NCBI RefSeq assembly: GCF_013255915.1
Contig: NZ_CP053896.1
Span: 930,001 to 994,000 of the forward strand
Reading direction: 5' to 3'
DNA length: 64,000 bases
DNA from: Providencia rettgeri
GTDB lineage: Bacteria; Pseudomonadota; Gammaproteobacteria; Enterobacterales; Enterobacteriaceae
Shown: in pieces, positions 24,249 through 33,193 of the stretch
Position numbering within the stretch: the first letter of the stretch is position 1
Layout of the letters: the number at the start of each line of letters is the position of its first letter
Program-made: the position numbers and the translations under genes
The notes under the pieces: model-generated
What the model was told of the DNA's origin: nothing
Databases searched by the model: none
What the model saw: only the letters and a program-made list of their open reading frames with translations

Positions 24249-25208
24249 CTAATTTTCGTCACTATGTAATTCAAGAATCAATTTCAATTTTATTGCTGAT
24301 GCTGTTAATGAATATAATAACATTGGCTTATTTCCTATAGCTAATTTTCTTTTATAATTTTCACTAGTCCATCTTTCTATTCTAAACCCGACGTTATCTG
24401 GAAAATAGCGTTCAAAAAAACCTAATTTTCTTAATCCTTTAGAAGTTTTTGTTGGTAATTGTCTTATTTCAGTTCTTTTCTTTGGATCAATAATTTTAAA
24501 TGCTCCAAAACCGATATAAAGATTATTTACAAAATCAACATCATAATAAATTTTCTTAGCTGTGATGCTATCTCCACCTAATGCTATAGTACCTTGTTCT
24601 ATTAAAAATTTAACTGGATCTTGTCTAAAGTTTATTTCACCATCAGTTAACTCATACGTAATATCAGAAATACCTTGATATACACGACCTCCACCATAGG
24701 CCATGCTTATCGCACCGGACGTTTTCATTCCGTGACTTCCAATTGTTTTACCTATTCTATAACTAAAAATACCAACTGCTGTTTGAATTGCACCACCTAA
24801 TATATCAAGGCTCTTGTCACCATAAAAAAGCCAGCCTTCACCAAAATAAGACCTAGTTGCATTATATAGTTCTTTACTTGCCTTTCTTAATTGGGAATAC
24901 GCTAATTTTTCTGATTCATATTCGAGTTTAATTTCCTCAGTGTATTTATATATATCGGGCCAATTCCCCGTTGAACCTATGTTCTCTCTAAACCAATCCC
25001 GAGTGCTATCTACTCGTTGATGCCTAGCATTATTATTATACAGTGCTATATTAAAATCAGCTCGGATCAACCTTATAACTTCATTTATTTCACTTCTGTA
25101 ACCTTGTTTACAGTAGGGGTCGTCAAGAAAATACCTTGCAGATAACTCAGATATTTTTCTTAATTCATTTGCATACCATTCAAAGGTCTCTTCTGGGCTA
25201 GAGAACAT
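24249..25208 (-). CDS. DUF4225-type protein, candidate T6SS effector
   Basis: 319 aa starting at the ATG at 25208, which overlaps the hcp TAA (TAATG) and has AAGGAG upstream. The N-terminal half is helical and charged; residues about 140-200 form a glycine-rich amphipathic region (LDILGGAIQTAVGIFSYRIG, GAISMAYGGGRVYQGI) typical of DUF4225 proteins, which are found next to hcp genes in this family. Translational coupling to hcp suggests delivery by the T6SS tube. The mechanism is unknown; a pore-forming or membrane action would fit the hydrophobic middle. Confidence 0.65.
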   Translation of the reverse strand: MFSSPEETFEWYANELRKISELSARYFLDDPYCKQGYRSEINEVIRLIRADFNIALYNNNARHQRVDSTRDWFRENIGSTGNWPDIYKYTEEIKLEYESEKLAYSQLRKASKELYNATRSYFGEGWLFYGDKSLDILGGAIQTAVGIFSYRIGKTIGSHGMKTSGAISMAYGGGRVYQGISDITYELTDGEINFRQDPVKFLIEQGTIALGGDSITAKKIYYDVDFVNNLYIGFGAFKIIDPKKRTEIRQLPTKTSKGLRKLGFFERYFPDNVGFRIERWTSENYKRKLAIGNKPMLLYSLTASAIKLKLILELHSDEN

Positions 25209-25687
25209 TAAAAGCTCCTTTCTTCCCATATACTGTATGTACTAGTACCAGCAATAACATGCTCCCAGGTAACCGATTTAAATCGAAACGATACAGACTC
25301 TTCTGGTTGGGCTTGATTGTGAGTAACAGAATTAGGATAAAAACAATTTAGGTCAACAATTGAGGCATCTGTCAGTTTTATTTTATAATACAGCTCTAAC
25401 CCACCATTCATTGATGTTCTATAAAAAGTAAAGTCGCACGTTAATATCTCACTCGATGTTAATGCTTGAGAAAGTAGTGGGGAAGACTTATCAATTGGCT
25501 TACGAATACTAATAGGCTGAAAACTGACATTTTGATGCATCGATAAATTAGAAGACAACTCATTAATAAGAATTTCGTTTTCATGTCCCTTTTGATACTT
25601 ATTCCCGATAGAATCTATCGTTGAGCATCCTTTCGAGATTAAACCTTGTTTATTTCCTTTTAGCGTAAGATAAATTATATTCGCCAT
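25208..25687 (-). CDS. hcp: Hcp-family type VI secretion tube protein (orphan)
   Basis: 159 aa from the ATG at 25687 (AAGGGA upstream; the frame is open to 25708). Hcp hallmarks include IYLTLKGNKQGLISKGCSTI, the HENEILINEL strand, and FQPISIRKPIDKSSPLLSQA followed by CDFTFYRTSMNGGLELYYKI. Hexameric Hcp rings form the T6SS inner tube and carry effectors. No other T6SS structural gene is in the window, so this is an accessory hcp-effector module that relies on a main T6SS elsewhere. Confidence 0.85.
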   Translation of the reverse strand: MANIIYLTLKGNKQGLISKGCSTIDSIGNKYQKGHENEILINELSSNLSMHQNVSFQPISIRKPIDKSSPLLSQALTSSEILTCDFTFYRTSMNGGLELYYKIKLTDASIVDLNCFYPNSVTHNQAQPEESVSFRFKSVTWEHVIAGTSTYSIWEERSF

Positions 25688-25804
25688 TTTAAGCATTCCC
25701 TTTGTCATTAAAGATCAATATAGATAGTTCACAATACCATATACATTACTTAAGTTAAATATTATGATTTAGCATAGATTGCGTTTACCTTGATTTTAAA
25801 ATTT

Positions 25805-26050
25805 CCATAAGACCTATTATGTTAAACTGGCGAACTTAGTGTCTAAAACACCCGTTAGGCATCATAAAACCGCCTCAGCGCGTTTTTAGCAACGTTGAGA
25901 TTGAATGCGAAAACACACTGAAATCGTCGAAAAACATAAACCTGTTTTGTGGTGATAGACGATTTAACCAACCAAGTTAACGAGGGTCGTAGCCGAATCA
26001 ATTAGGAAAAAGACACGTGGTCATGTCTGTCTATTTGAGGGATAAAACTT
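25805..26050. repeat. ~245-bp repeat element, copy B
   Basis: Counterpart of 22671-22917 with few differences; direct orientation. It ends at the start codon region of immunity remnant B (26053). The interval 25709-25804 shows nothing else. Confidence 0.85.
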
Positions 26051-26052
26051 AC

Positions 26053-26294
26053 ATGAGGGGAGAAAATAAGAGTGCTAATTTTGCTTGTGAGTATGATGGA
26101 TTTTTAGATGATATGATTTTTAAAGAGGGTGTTTTTTTGCAATAAGTTATCCTCCAGAAAAAGAAGATGAAATAGTCGTCAGTGAAGAAACTTGCTTTTA
26201 CTATGCCAGATTAGCTTGTGAAAAATATTTAAAAGTTCATCCTGAAGACTTAGCTAGCGTAAGTACTTTATTATCAAAAATTCAAATGTCATAA
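26053..26294 (+). pseudogene. Immunity-gene remnant B, frameshifted in a T7 tract
   Basis: An ATG at 26053 opens a frame (MRGENKSANFACEYDGFLDD...) that stops at 26145 just after seven Ts (26132-26138). Adding one T restores an 80-residue frame continuing [20 protein letters not shown] and ending with the shared tail at TAA 26292-26294. It is thus a nearly intact small acidic protein of immunity type, inactivated or switched by slippage in the T tract. Confidence 0.7.
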
Positions 26295-26670
26295 AATAGG
26301 ATTCTATTGCATTAATAGATAATCGAATAAACACAGGCGGAGGCGGCTATAATTTTAGCCGCCTGTGAATTCTTATCGACACATTTTAGGTAATGTTTCT
26401 TTTTTGGGGCTACTTACCCAGTAAGTGTAAGAAATGGATATGTTTTTCGTATTGGTCTAGGATATCGTGAATGATTTGCTCTTTTGCCCAGCCCATCACA
26501 TCGTAGTCTTGCCCACCTTCTTTTAAGTGAATTTCAGCGCGATAGTAGCGTTGCTCTTCGCTCTTTTCTTCATCACTTTCTGTCCCCATACCCGATAACG
26601 CAAATGACGGTTGAATATAGTAACGTAGGCGAACTTCGTATAAAAAGTTCATATCTTCGCCTAAATCCAC
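26245..26670. repeat. Right copy of the ~420-bp direct repeat
   Basis: Partner of 20232-20650. This copy is continuous with the intact betT gene and is therefore probably the ancestral end; the left one is the duplicate. Confidence 0.85.
26334..26367. terminator. betT terminator hairpin
   Basis: AGGCGGCT (26341-26348) pairs with AGCCGCCT (26357-26364) around an AT loop. The left flank ACAGGCGG duplicates six bases relative to the 20.3-kb copy. It serves the minus-strand betT and possibly the convergent remnant. Confidence 0.6.
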
Positions 26671-28416
26671 TTCAAAACCTATTCGGTCATCTTTATCAGT
26701 ATGGATATGGCATACAGTACCTTGCTTAGCCAGTTCTTCAGATACCATTTCCATTGATGGCTTCACAGATTCTTCCATAAAGCGTTTAACATGCGCGCGT
26801 TTAGGGAAATATACGATGTTACGCAAGCGTCGCTGCCACGGAATAGGGTTACGGCTGGCAGTTGGTGCAATGGTCGCTAACTGTTGGCTATCGCGCTTAT
26901 AGGCATCGACTCTTAAGGCTTTGAACAAGCCATAAATGGAGGCGAGCAAAACGACAGCAAAGGGAAGAGCACTCGCAATTGTCAGTGTTTGTAACGCTTG
27001 GAGACCACCTGCGAGTAACATTGTTATCGCAACGATACCCATTAAACCCGCCCAAAAGATACGTTGCCAAACAGGGGTATTAGAATCGCCGCCTGAAGCT
27101 AAAGTATCAACCACCATTGCTCCTGAATCCGCTGAAGTCACGAAAAACACAATGACCATTAGCATAGCAAAGAAAGATAAAACCGAAGAGAATGGAAAAT
27201 AATTAAGGAATTCAAACAAAGCGAGAGATACGTCTGCCTGAACAGTTTCGGCTAATAAGGTTGCGCCTTTATTTTTAATTAAATCAATCGCTGTGTTACC
27301 GAAGAATGTCATCCACATTAAAGTGAAGCCAGCTGGGACAAATAATACCCCCATGACAAATTCACGAATACTACGACCGCGAGAGATACGGGCAATAAAC
27401 ATACCGACAAATGGCGACCAAGATAACCACCATCCCCAGTACAGTAGTGTCCAGCCGCCTAACCAATTACTTGATTTGGGTTCATAGGCATAGAGATTGA
27501 AGGTTTTATTGACGATCTCTGAAAGGTAGCCACCTGTATTCTCAACGAAAGATTTTAAAAGAAGCACAGTTGGCCCTAAAGCAACGATTAATACGAGCAA
27601 TAGAAATGCGAGGCCAAGATTGAGTTCCGATAAGATACGGATACCTTTATCTAGTCCTGAAACAACGGAAATTGTTGCAAGCCCTGTAAAAATGATGATC
27701 AAAGCCACCTGTACGGTTTCGCTGACTGGTAAACCAAATAAATGGTTCATCCCAGCGTTAACTTGCAGTACACCGAAGCCTAAAGATGTTGCAACACCAA
27801 ATACCGTCCCTACTACTGCAAATACATCAACTGCATGGCCTATTGGGCCATAAATACGCTCACCAATAATGGGGTAAAGGGCAGAGCGTAATGTGAGAGG
27901 GAGGCCGTGGCGATAGCTAAAAAACGCTAAAATTAATGCGACAATGGCATAGATAGCCCAAGCATGTAACCCCCAGTGGAAGAACGTTAAGCGCATGGCT
28001 TCTTTTGCGGCTTCAACGGTTTGCGGTTCACCTACAGGTGGGTTGAGGTAGTGCATTACGGGTTCTGCAACCCCAAAAAACATTAGCCCAATTCCCATAC
28101 CTGCTGAGAAAAGCATGGCAAACCACGAGACATAGCTAAAATTGGGTTGGGCGTGGTCCGGGCCTAATTTTATTTGCCCATAACGGGAGAGTCCCAGATA
28201 AGTCACACTCAAAAGAATAATAGCGACGGCTAGAATGTAAAACCAGCTAGCATTATTGAATAAGTTTTGCTGAAGATGACTTAAATGAGATTCTGCGACT
28301 TCTGGCATCAAAGCGGCAAAGCCAACGATAACCAAAATAATAACGGCAGAGCTATAAAATACAGGGGGACTAATTTTAGAACGAATTTTTTTAGAATCAG
28401 TATCAATTTGACTCAT
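26410..28416 (-). CDS. betT: BetT-type choline transporter (BCCT family)
   Basis: 668 aa. Twelve membrane segments run through residues about 20-510, with BCCT signatures SWFAMLFSAGMGIGLMFFGV and WTLLYWGWWLSWSPFVGMF, followed by a long cytoplasmic C-terminal domain (about 150 aa) typical of BetT-type proteins that respond to osmotic stress. It takes up choline for glycine betaine synthesis. No betI/betA/betB genes are adjacent. Its 3' end is duplicated 6 kb to the left. The leader (28417-28700) is AT-rich with no second transporter gene. Confidence 0.9.
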   Translation of the reverse strand: MSQIDTDSKKIRSKISPPVFYSSAVIILVIVGFAALMPEVAESHLSHLQQNLFNNASWFYILAVAIILLSVTYLGLSRYGQIKLGPDHAQPNFSYVSWFAMLFSAGMGIGLMFFGVAEPVMHYLNPPVGEPQTVEAAKEAMRLTFFHWGLHAWAIYAIVALILAFFSYRHGLPLTLRSALYPIIGERIYGPIGHAVDVFAVVGTVFGVATSLGFGVLQVNAGMNHLFGLPVSETVQVALIIIFTGLATISVVSGLDKGIRILSELNLGLAFLLLVLIVALGPTVLLLKSFVENTGGYLSEIVNKTFNLYAYEPKSSNWLGGWTLLYWGWWLSWSPFVGMFIARISRGRSIREFVMGVLFVPAGFTLMWMTFFGNTAIDLIKNKGATLLAETVQADVSLALFEFLNYFPFSSVLSFFAMLMVIVFFVTSADSGAMVVDTLASGGDSNTPVWQRIFWAGLMGIVAITMLLAGGLQALQTLTIASALPFAVVLLASIYGLFKALRVDAYKRDSQQLATIAPTASRNPIPWQRRLRNIVYFPKRAHVKRFMEESVKPSMEMVSEELAKQGTVCHIHTDKDDRIGFEVDLGEDMNFLYEVRLRYYIQPSFALSGMGTESDEEKSEEQRYYRAEIHLKEGGQDYDVMGWAKEQIIHDILDQYEKHIHFLHLLGK

Positions 28417-28710
28417 AACAACCTTCTTTTGTTTTGTTTTATTTTATTTTTGGCATACCGATATCGACAAATATGCAGCGAGCTGTCCTTCTTAATGAAA
28501 CAATGAATAATTGCGAAAAATTTCCCCTAAGGAAACGAGATAGAAAGAACAATAATATGGTGTTGAAGGCAGGCTAAACTGCCAAAAATAGCGATGAAAC
28601 CCGAGTCTTTATCACCTTCATAAGTTAAAAAATAGGCGGTTATACTGCCATGATACGAGTGAATGATCAACAATATCGGGAAATAACATTAAATAGAGGA
28701 TAAAAATATC

Positions 28711-28800
28711 ATGTTAATTATCATTAAATTAATAATTAACAGTGCAGTATTTACATGTTTTACCAATAAGTTAACGCAAATGAGTGAAAGTAAGTACTAG
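28711..28800 (+). CDS. Possible 29-aa small protein
   Basis: ATG at 28711 with AGAGGA ten bases upstream; TAG at 28798-28800. The product has a hydrophobic N-terminal half (MLIIIKLIINSAVFTCF) and polar tail (TNKLTQMSESKY), as in many small membrane proteins. It lies in the otherwise empty 28417-28839 interval. No homologue is recognised, so chance is a real alternative. Confidence 0.3.
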   Translation: MLIIIKLIINSAVFTCFTNKLTQMSESKY

Positions 28801-28839
28801 ATAAGTAAAAACCTTAGATAAATGGAGGTGGAAATGTGA

Positions 28840-29106
28840 TTAGCGTAATTGGCTATCCTTACTGCCACGCCGATTATAGCCACTAAACGTAGATTGTTTT
28901 TTATCTAATTCATTTTGGCAGTTGATACAGAATTTAACGCCGGGTAATGCTAAACGGCGAGCCTCAGGAATTGCCTCACCACACTCTTCACAAAACTCGG
29001 CACTTTCACCTGAGTGCAATTGGCGACGAGCTTTCGCTACCGCATCATCAAGAGTGGCATCAATTTGTTCTTGAACAGCATCTTCATTTGCCCAACCATT
29101 TGCCAT
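28840..29106 (-). CDS. ybiI: DksA/TraR-type C4 zinc-finger protein YbiI
   Basis: 88 aa from the second of two adjacent ATGs, which is better spaced from GAGGTGA; the first would add one Met. The zinc finger is FCEECGEAIPEARRLALPGV followed by FCINCQ (C-x2-C-x17-C-x2-C), and the invariant tail SGYNRRGSKDSQLR matches YbiI. Its role is not well defined; the family resembles the C-terminal zinc domain of DksA without the coiled coil. Confidence 0.9.
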   Translation of the reverse strand: MANGWANEDAVQEQIDATLDDAVAKARRQLHSGESAEFCEECGEAIPEARRLALPGVKFCINCQNELDKKQSTFSGYNRRGSKDSQLR

Positions 29107-29181
29107 CATTCACCTCTGTTTGATTAAATATTGACCTATATACCAATATAGAGGCGAGAAAATTTAATTCAAGGGCAATTA

Positions 29182-29619
29182 TTACTCTAAAGATAATGTC
29201 ATATAAATGTGGTCCATTCCCTCTTCATCATACATTTCTCCCTCAGTTTGGTACCCCAGAGTATGGTAAAAATCAATGGCAGTATATTGCGCTGAAAGAG
29301 CGATTTTATGGTAATGATGAGAACGGCCATATTGCTCTACAAATTTCATTAATTCACGTCCTAGCCCTTTACTTCGGTGTGATTTTTGTACTGCGACACG
29401 GCCAACTTTGATGAGATTGTCTTCAAGTAGTACACAACGTAATACTGCAGCTGGCTGCCCATCTAAATACAAAACGACATGTAATGCGGACTCATCATAT
29501 TCATCGACATCGATATCAGCGGGAAACCCCTGTTCTTGAGTAAAAACTTGTTGGCGCAGGTTGAAAGCATCAGTAAGGAGTTCTGGGTTTGTGTACCCCA
29601 TGCTATGTTTAATTTGCAT
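29182..29619 (-). CDS. GNAT-family N-acetyltransferase
   Basis: 145 aa single-domain acetyltransferase. The acetyl-CoA site is seen as VGRVAVQKSHRSKGLGRELM (V-x-x-x-x-R/S-x-G-x-G/A), preceded by FNLRQQVFTQEQGFP, typical of the YjcF/ElaA-like subgroup. The substrate is not predictable. It is monocistronic, between ybiI and a lipoprotein gene. Confidence 0.85.
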   Translation of the reverse strand: MQIKHSMGYTNPELLTDAFNLRQQVFTQEQGFPADIDVDEYDESALHVVLYLDGQPAAVLRCVLLEDNLIKVGRVAVQKSHRSKGLGRELMKFVEQYGRSHHYHKIALSAQYTAIDFYHTLGYQTEGEMYDEEGMDHIYMTLSLE

Positions 29620-29762
29620 TAGTTTTCCTGGTAGCTAGCGAATAAGAAACATAATTATATCGTGGAATGGCGAAAGAGTTAGGTGGGTTTTGTTGTTTTT
29701 TTGCACCAAATAAGAATGCAGGCATTTAAAGCCCACATTCTTGAAGGGAACTGAGCGGAAAA

Positions 29763-30086
29763 TTATTTTTTATTGGTTTCTGCGTCATTTTCTGCTTTGA
29801 GCGATTCCGTTTTTTCTTTCATATCGGTTGCGACTTCGTCAGCTTTATTAATCGCATCTGTTTTAACTTCTTGGCTCAGTTCTGACGCATTTTGTTTTAA
29901 CTCTTCAGCTTTATTTTGCGCATCTTTCGTTAATTCATCAGCTTTTTGTTCACCATCTTCTTTTAATTGCTGGGCTTTTTCTTCAGCTTGTTTAACGGTG
30001 TCACTTGGTTTGGATGAGTCATCACAACCTACGATAACTGTAACAATTCCCGCGAAAAGAAGTGAAGTGATGAGTTTTATATTCAT
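29763..30086 (-). CDS. Small alanine/lysine/glutamate-rich lipoprotein
   Basis: 107 aa from the ATG at 30086 (AAGGA seven bases upstream; the frame starts at 30092). A signal peptide ends in the lipobox IVGC, so the mature protein begins Cys-Asp-Asp; Asp at +2 is the inner-membrane retention signal. The mature part is a continuous charged coiled coil with degenerate 11-residue repeats (KADELTKDAQNKAEELKQNA), resembling LEA-like or apolipoprotein-type stress proteins. Function unknown. Confidence 0.75.
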   Translation of the reverse strand: MNIKLITSLLFAGIVTVIVGCDDSSKPSDTVKQAEEKAQQLKEDGEQKADELTKDAQNKAEELKQNASELSQEVKTDAINKADEVATDMKEKTESLKAENDAETNKK

Positions 30087-30387
30087 AAACATATCCTTAG
30101 CACGATGCTGGTAAAAATGTTATTAAAGCTCGATATTGGCATAATCGCCAATGTGTATATTTAACTATAGTTGAAATTAAGTGAGTTATAAAATAATTAG
30201 GTAAAAAACTGAAATCGTTATATTTTTTTTGATTGTAAACTCAAGTGAATGCTTTTTTTTGGAAAGTCATCTCTTGTTCCATGCTATAGAGTTATAAAAT
30301 ATAGAAAACCAAGCTAAACTGTTCGAACTTATTATTAAATAAATAATGAAAACAAATGTATGGCTTAGATAACAAAGGAATAGCATT

Positions 30388-31074
30388 ATGGCGTACTATT
30401 ATTCGTTGATTATTTTAAAATTTATTATCGGTTTTGCCATTGTTATCACTCATATGAATCTATCGGGAAAAACGCAGCTTTCCCAAATGACTCCTATTGA
30501 TTTTATTGGTAATTTTGTTTTAGGAGGTATTATTGGTGGGGTGATTTACAGTGATACTATCCCATTGTACCAGTATGTGACTATTTTAATTATTGGTGTT
30601 TTGTTTATAAGCTTTTTGAACTTTTTAACAAAAAGATTTAATTTTTTTCGTAATGTGGCCATTGGTAATCCCATACCTATCATTAAAAAAGGCCAATTTA
30701 TAATGGAAAACATCTTAGAAAAAGCCAATAAGATAGATCTCATCAATATTTCATCTAGAATTCATGCACAAGGCATTCATTCCTTTCAAGAAATTTATTA
30801 TGCACAAATAGAACCTGATGGGCAGCTAACCATTATTTGTGATGAAAAAAATATGCCATCAGTGATCCTGATAAAAGAAGGGGTTATTAGAAGCTATGGT
30901 TTGGAATCTATCGAAAGAGATGAAGCTTGGTTAATGCAGCAAATTGAATTACAAGATATTGAATCAATAAACGATATTTTCTTAGCTGAATTTTGGCGTG
31001 GTGAAGTCACGTTTATTTTGCGGGATGGTAAAATAAACCGCAAGGGAGCACAGCATCTGAAAGTTATAGCTTAA
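30388..31074 (+). CDS. DUF421 (YetF/YcaP-type) membrane protein
   Basis: 228 aa, AAAGGA before the ATG. Three membrane segments (residues about 7-85) are followed by a cytoplasmic domain containing GNPIPIIKKGQFIMENILEK and a Gln-rich stretch, as in DUF421 proteins. Members are widespread; some affect spore or stress traits, but no biochemical role is settled. It converges on cptA with a strong hairpin between. Confidence 0.8.
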   Translation: MAYYYSLIILKFIIGFAIVITHMNLSGKTQLSQMTPIDFIGNFVLGGIIGGVIYSDTIPLYQYVTILIIGVLFISFLNFLTKRFNFFRNVAIGNPIPIIKKGQFIMENILEKANKIDLINISSRIHAQGIHSFQEIYYAQIEPDGQLTIICDEKNMPSVILIKEGVIRSYGLESIERDEAWLMQQIELQDIESINDIFLAEFWRGEVTFILRDGKINRKGAQHLKVIA

Positions 31075-31082
31075 ATGAATAG

Positions 31083-31113
31083 GTCGGTGAAATGCAGATA
31101 ACATTTCACCGAC
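31083..31113. terminator. Bidirectional hairpin between yetF-like gene and cptA
   Basis: A perfect 12-bp stem GTCGGTGAAATG / CATTTCACCGAC has a 7-nt loop. It lies between two convergent stop codons. Confidence 0.75.
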
Positions 31114-31123
31114 AGAGACCTAA

Positions 31124-32833
31124 TTATTGTTTTAAATCATCATAAAGCATTAATGAGGATTTATTATCTGGGTCACCAATATAACGAGGTTGAGGTTTAA
31201 ATGCCTCATTAAACAGGCTTTTTTCGGGCTCAAACCCAGTATAGTTTAAACCTGCTAAATCAGACCACGCGTAGATAAAGTCCATGTTACTGAATGGTCG
31301 GGTTGTTTTATCATTCAAATCAAATTGATGAGTTGATAGCCACTCAGGTGATTGCCAAACTAGGAAAGGCACATTATAAATGACCTTACTTGGCTTACCT
31401 TCACTACGCCCTAACATTTCATGAGGCGGGGTATCATAAACATCTTCACCATGGTCTGAGAAAAACACCAGAAAACCATTTTCTTTTGAAGAATCAAAGT
31501 CCTTGATTAATGTTGAAACAACATAATCGTTATAATGTTGTGCGTTATCATAAGCATTATAATCTTTCACTTCGTCATCATTTAGGTTAGCGGGAACCAC
31601 GCTGTCTTTATCTTTGAAAATGGCTTTATCTTCTGGGTAGCGGAATTCATAGCGCATATGTGTTCCTAACAGATGGACAACGATAAATTTCTTTTCTGCT
31701 GGGTCTGCAAGCGCTTCTTTGAATGGTGCAAAAACCACGTCATCATAGATACGTGAGCTTTGAGCCATATCATTATTCAAATAATATTGCTTATCTGTTT
31801 GGCGAGAGAATGCCGTTAATAAGGTGTTGCGTTCAGTCATCGTCTGCTGGTTAGTGATCCAAAACGTTTTAAAGCCCGCTTGCTTCATCATGTTCATCAT
31901 AGAAGGGCGCGAATTGAATAGTTCAGGCTCAGTTTGTGTCGCAAACGTCAGAATTTGTTGTAGTGCTTCAATAGTATAAGGTCGCGACGTCACAACATCA
32001 TTGAATACGGATAAATTAGCAGGATAATCCCTTGCAAGTTCATCTAACTCAGGTGTCGTTGGGCGTGAATAGCCATATAGGCTCATTCTATCGCGGCTGG
32101 TGGACTCACCTATTACTAATACAAATGTGCGGGGTGTATCACCGTTTGCATCGACAAAGTTTTCTAATGGTGGAATTTTACTGTTGTCGCGGATTAATTC
32201 CTCCATGTTTGCTAGCTGGTTTTTATATAAAAAGTAACCACTCACAAACTGCCATGGCGCAGCGTAGGCGAGTTTACTATTTAAATATGATGCGACATTG
32301 GCCATTGGTCGGTCTTGTTTAATACCTTTGTTATAATAAGGAATACCGAACAAAATAACTAAAATTAACAATGAAATACCGATTCGCCCTGACTTTGGCA
32401 GTGTTACCGGTTTTAGACGTGTCCATAGAAAAATTGCGACTACAGTATAGGCGAGTATGACTCCTAAGACTTTGAAGCTAAAATATTGTTTAAGGAATTC
32501 GCCTGCTTCATTAGTATTGGTTTCAAACATCACAAACATGACACTTTGGGATATTTGATGCCCATAAACCACAAAGTAGGCGAGGGCAACTACCGAAGAA
32601 AGCCATAAAACAATACCAATTAGTCCCGCAACTAACTTAACTTTTTTAGGGAACAGTAGGGCAGGAACCAGCCAAAGAGAGCTATAGAGTAGTGAATCTC
32701 TTAGGCCAATAGAATTACTTTGTCCTGTTACGAGCACATATAGTTGTAATAGTGATGAAAAATACCAAAAGTAGATTAGTAACCAGAACAGTGAGGTCCA
32801 GCTAAATTTTTCCGAGTGTGTAGTGTTACTCAT
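31124..32833 (-). CDS. cptA: CptA, phosphoethanolamine transferase for LPS core heptose
   Basis: 569 aa with five N-terminal membrane segments (to about residue 180) and a periplasmic alkaline-phosphatase-fold sulfatase domain. The nucleophile Thr lies in LVIGESTSRDRMSLYGYSRP, and metal ligands in FFSDHGEDVYDTPPH. The segment MFVMFETNTNEAGEFLKQYF matches CptA (YijP) closely and distinguishes it from EptA/EptB. It adds phosphoethanolamine to heptose I of the LPS core. Monocistronic. Confidence 0.92.
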   Translation of the reverse strand: MSNTTHSEKFSWTSLFWLLIYFWYFSSLLQLYVLVTGQSNSIGLRDSLLYSSLWLVPALLFPKKVKLVAGLIGIVLWLSSVVALAYFVVYGHQISQSVMFVMFETNTNEAGEFLKQYFSFKVLGVILAYTVVAIFLWTRLKPVTLPKSGRIGISLLILVILFGIPYYNKGIKQDRPMANVASYLNSKLAYAAPWQFVSGYFLYKNQLANMEELIRDNSKIPPLENFVDANGDTPRTFVLVIGESTSRDRMSLYGYSRPTTPELDELARDYPANLSVFNDVVTSRPYTIEALQQILTFATQTEPELFNSRPSMMNMMKQAGFKTFWITNQQTMTERNTLLTAFSRQTDKQYYLNNDMAQSSRIYDDVVFAPFKEALADPAEKKFIVVHLLGTHMRYEFRYPEDKAIFKDKDSVVPANLNDDEVKDYNAYDNAQHYNDYVVSTLIKDFDSSKENGFLVFFSDHGEDVYDTPPHEMLGRSEGKPSKVIYNVPFLVWQSPEWLSTHQFDLNDKTTRPFSNMDFIYAWSDLAGLNYTGFEPEKSLFNEAFKPQPRYIGDPDNKSSLMLYDDLKQ

Positions 32834-33193
32834 AGGTTTTTAAACTCTTGTTTTCTATTATTGTTAAATCGAATTGAAAAATAATTGAGAAATCGGTTTT
32901 TAGATATAAAGACGTAGTTTAAGTTCCAAAATATATTATCTATAAATAATATTTCCTTAATAATCATATAACCGTTTGTTTACTAGTGTTTTTTAAAAGC
33001 CGTTTTGTTCGCTTGGAATTGGGCAGCTATCGTGATATTCAATTATAGACGATGTTTTGCTAGCCATTGTTAAAATAGTAAAATGTCCAATTAGCATTTG
33101 TCATCGTCTTTACGCCATTGGTACTATCCTTTGATATATTTATGGTATATAAGAAAATTTGACGAATGCATTAATGAAGGGTGAGAGCAATAC

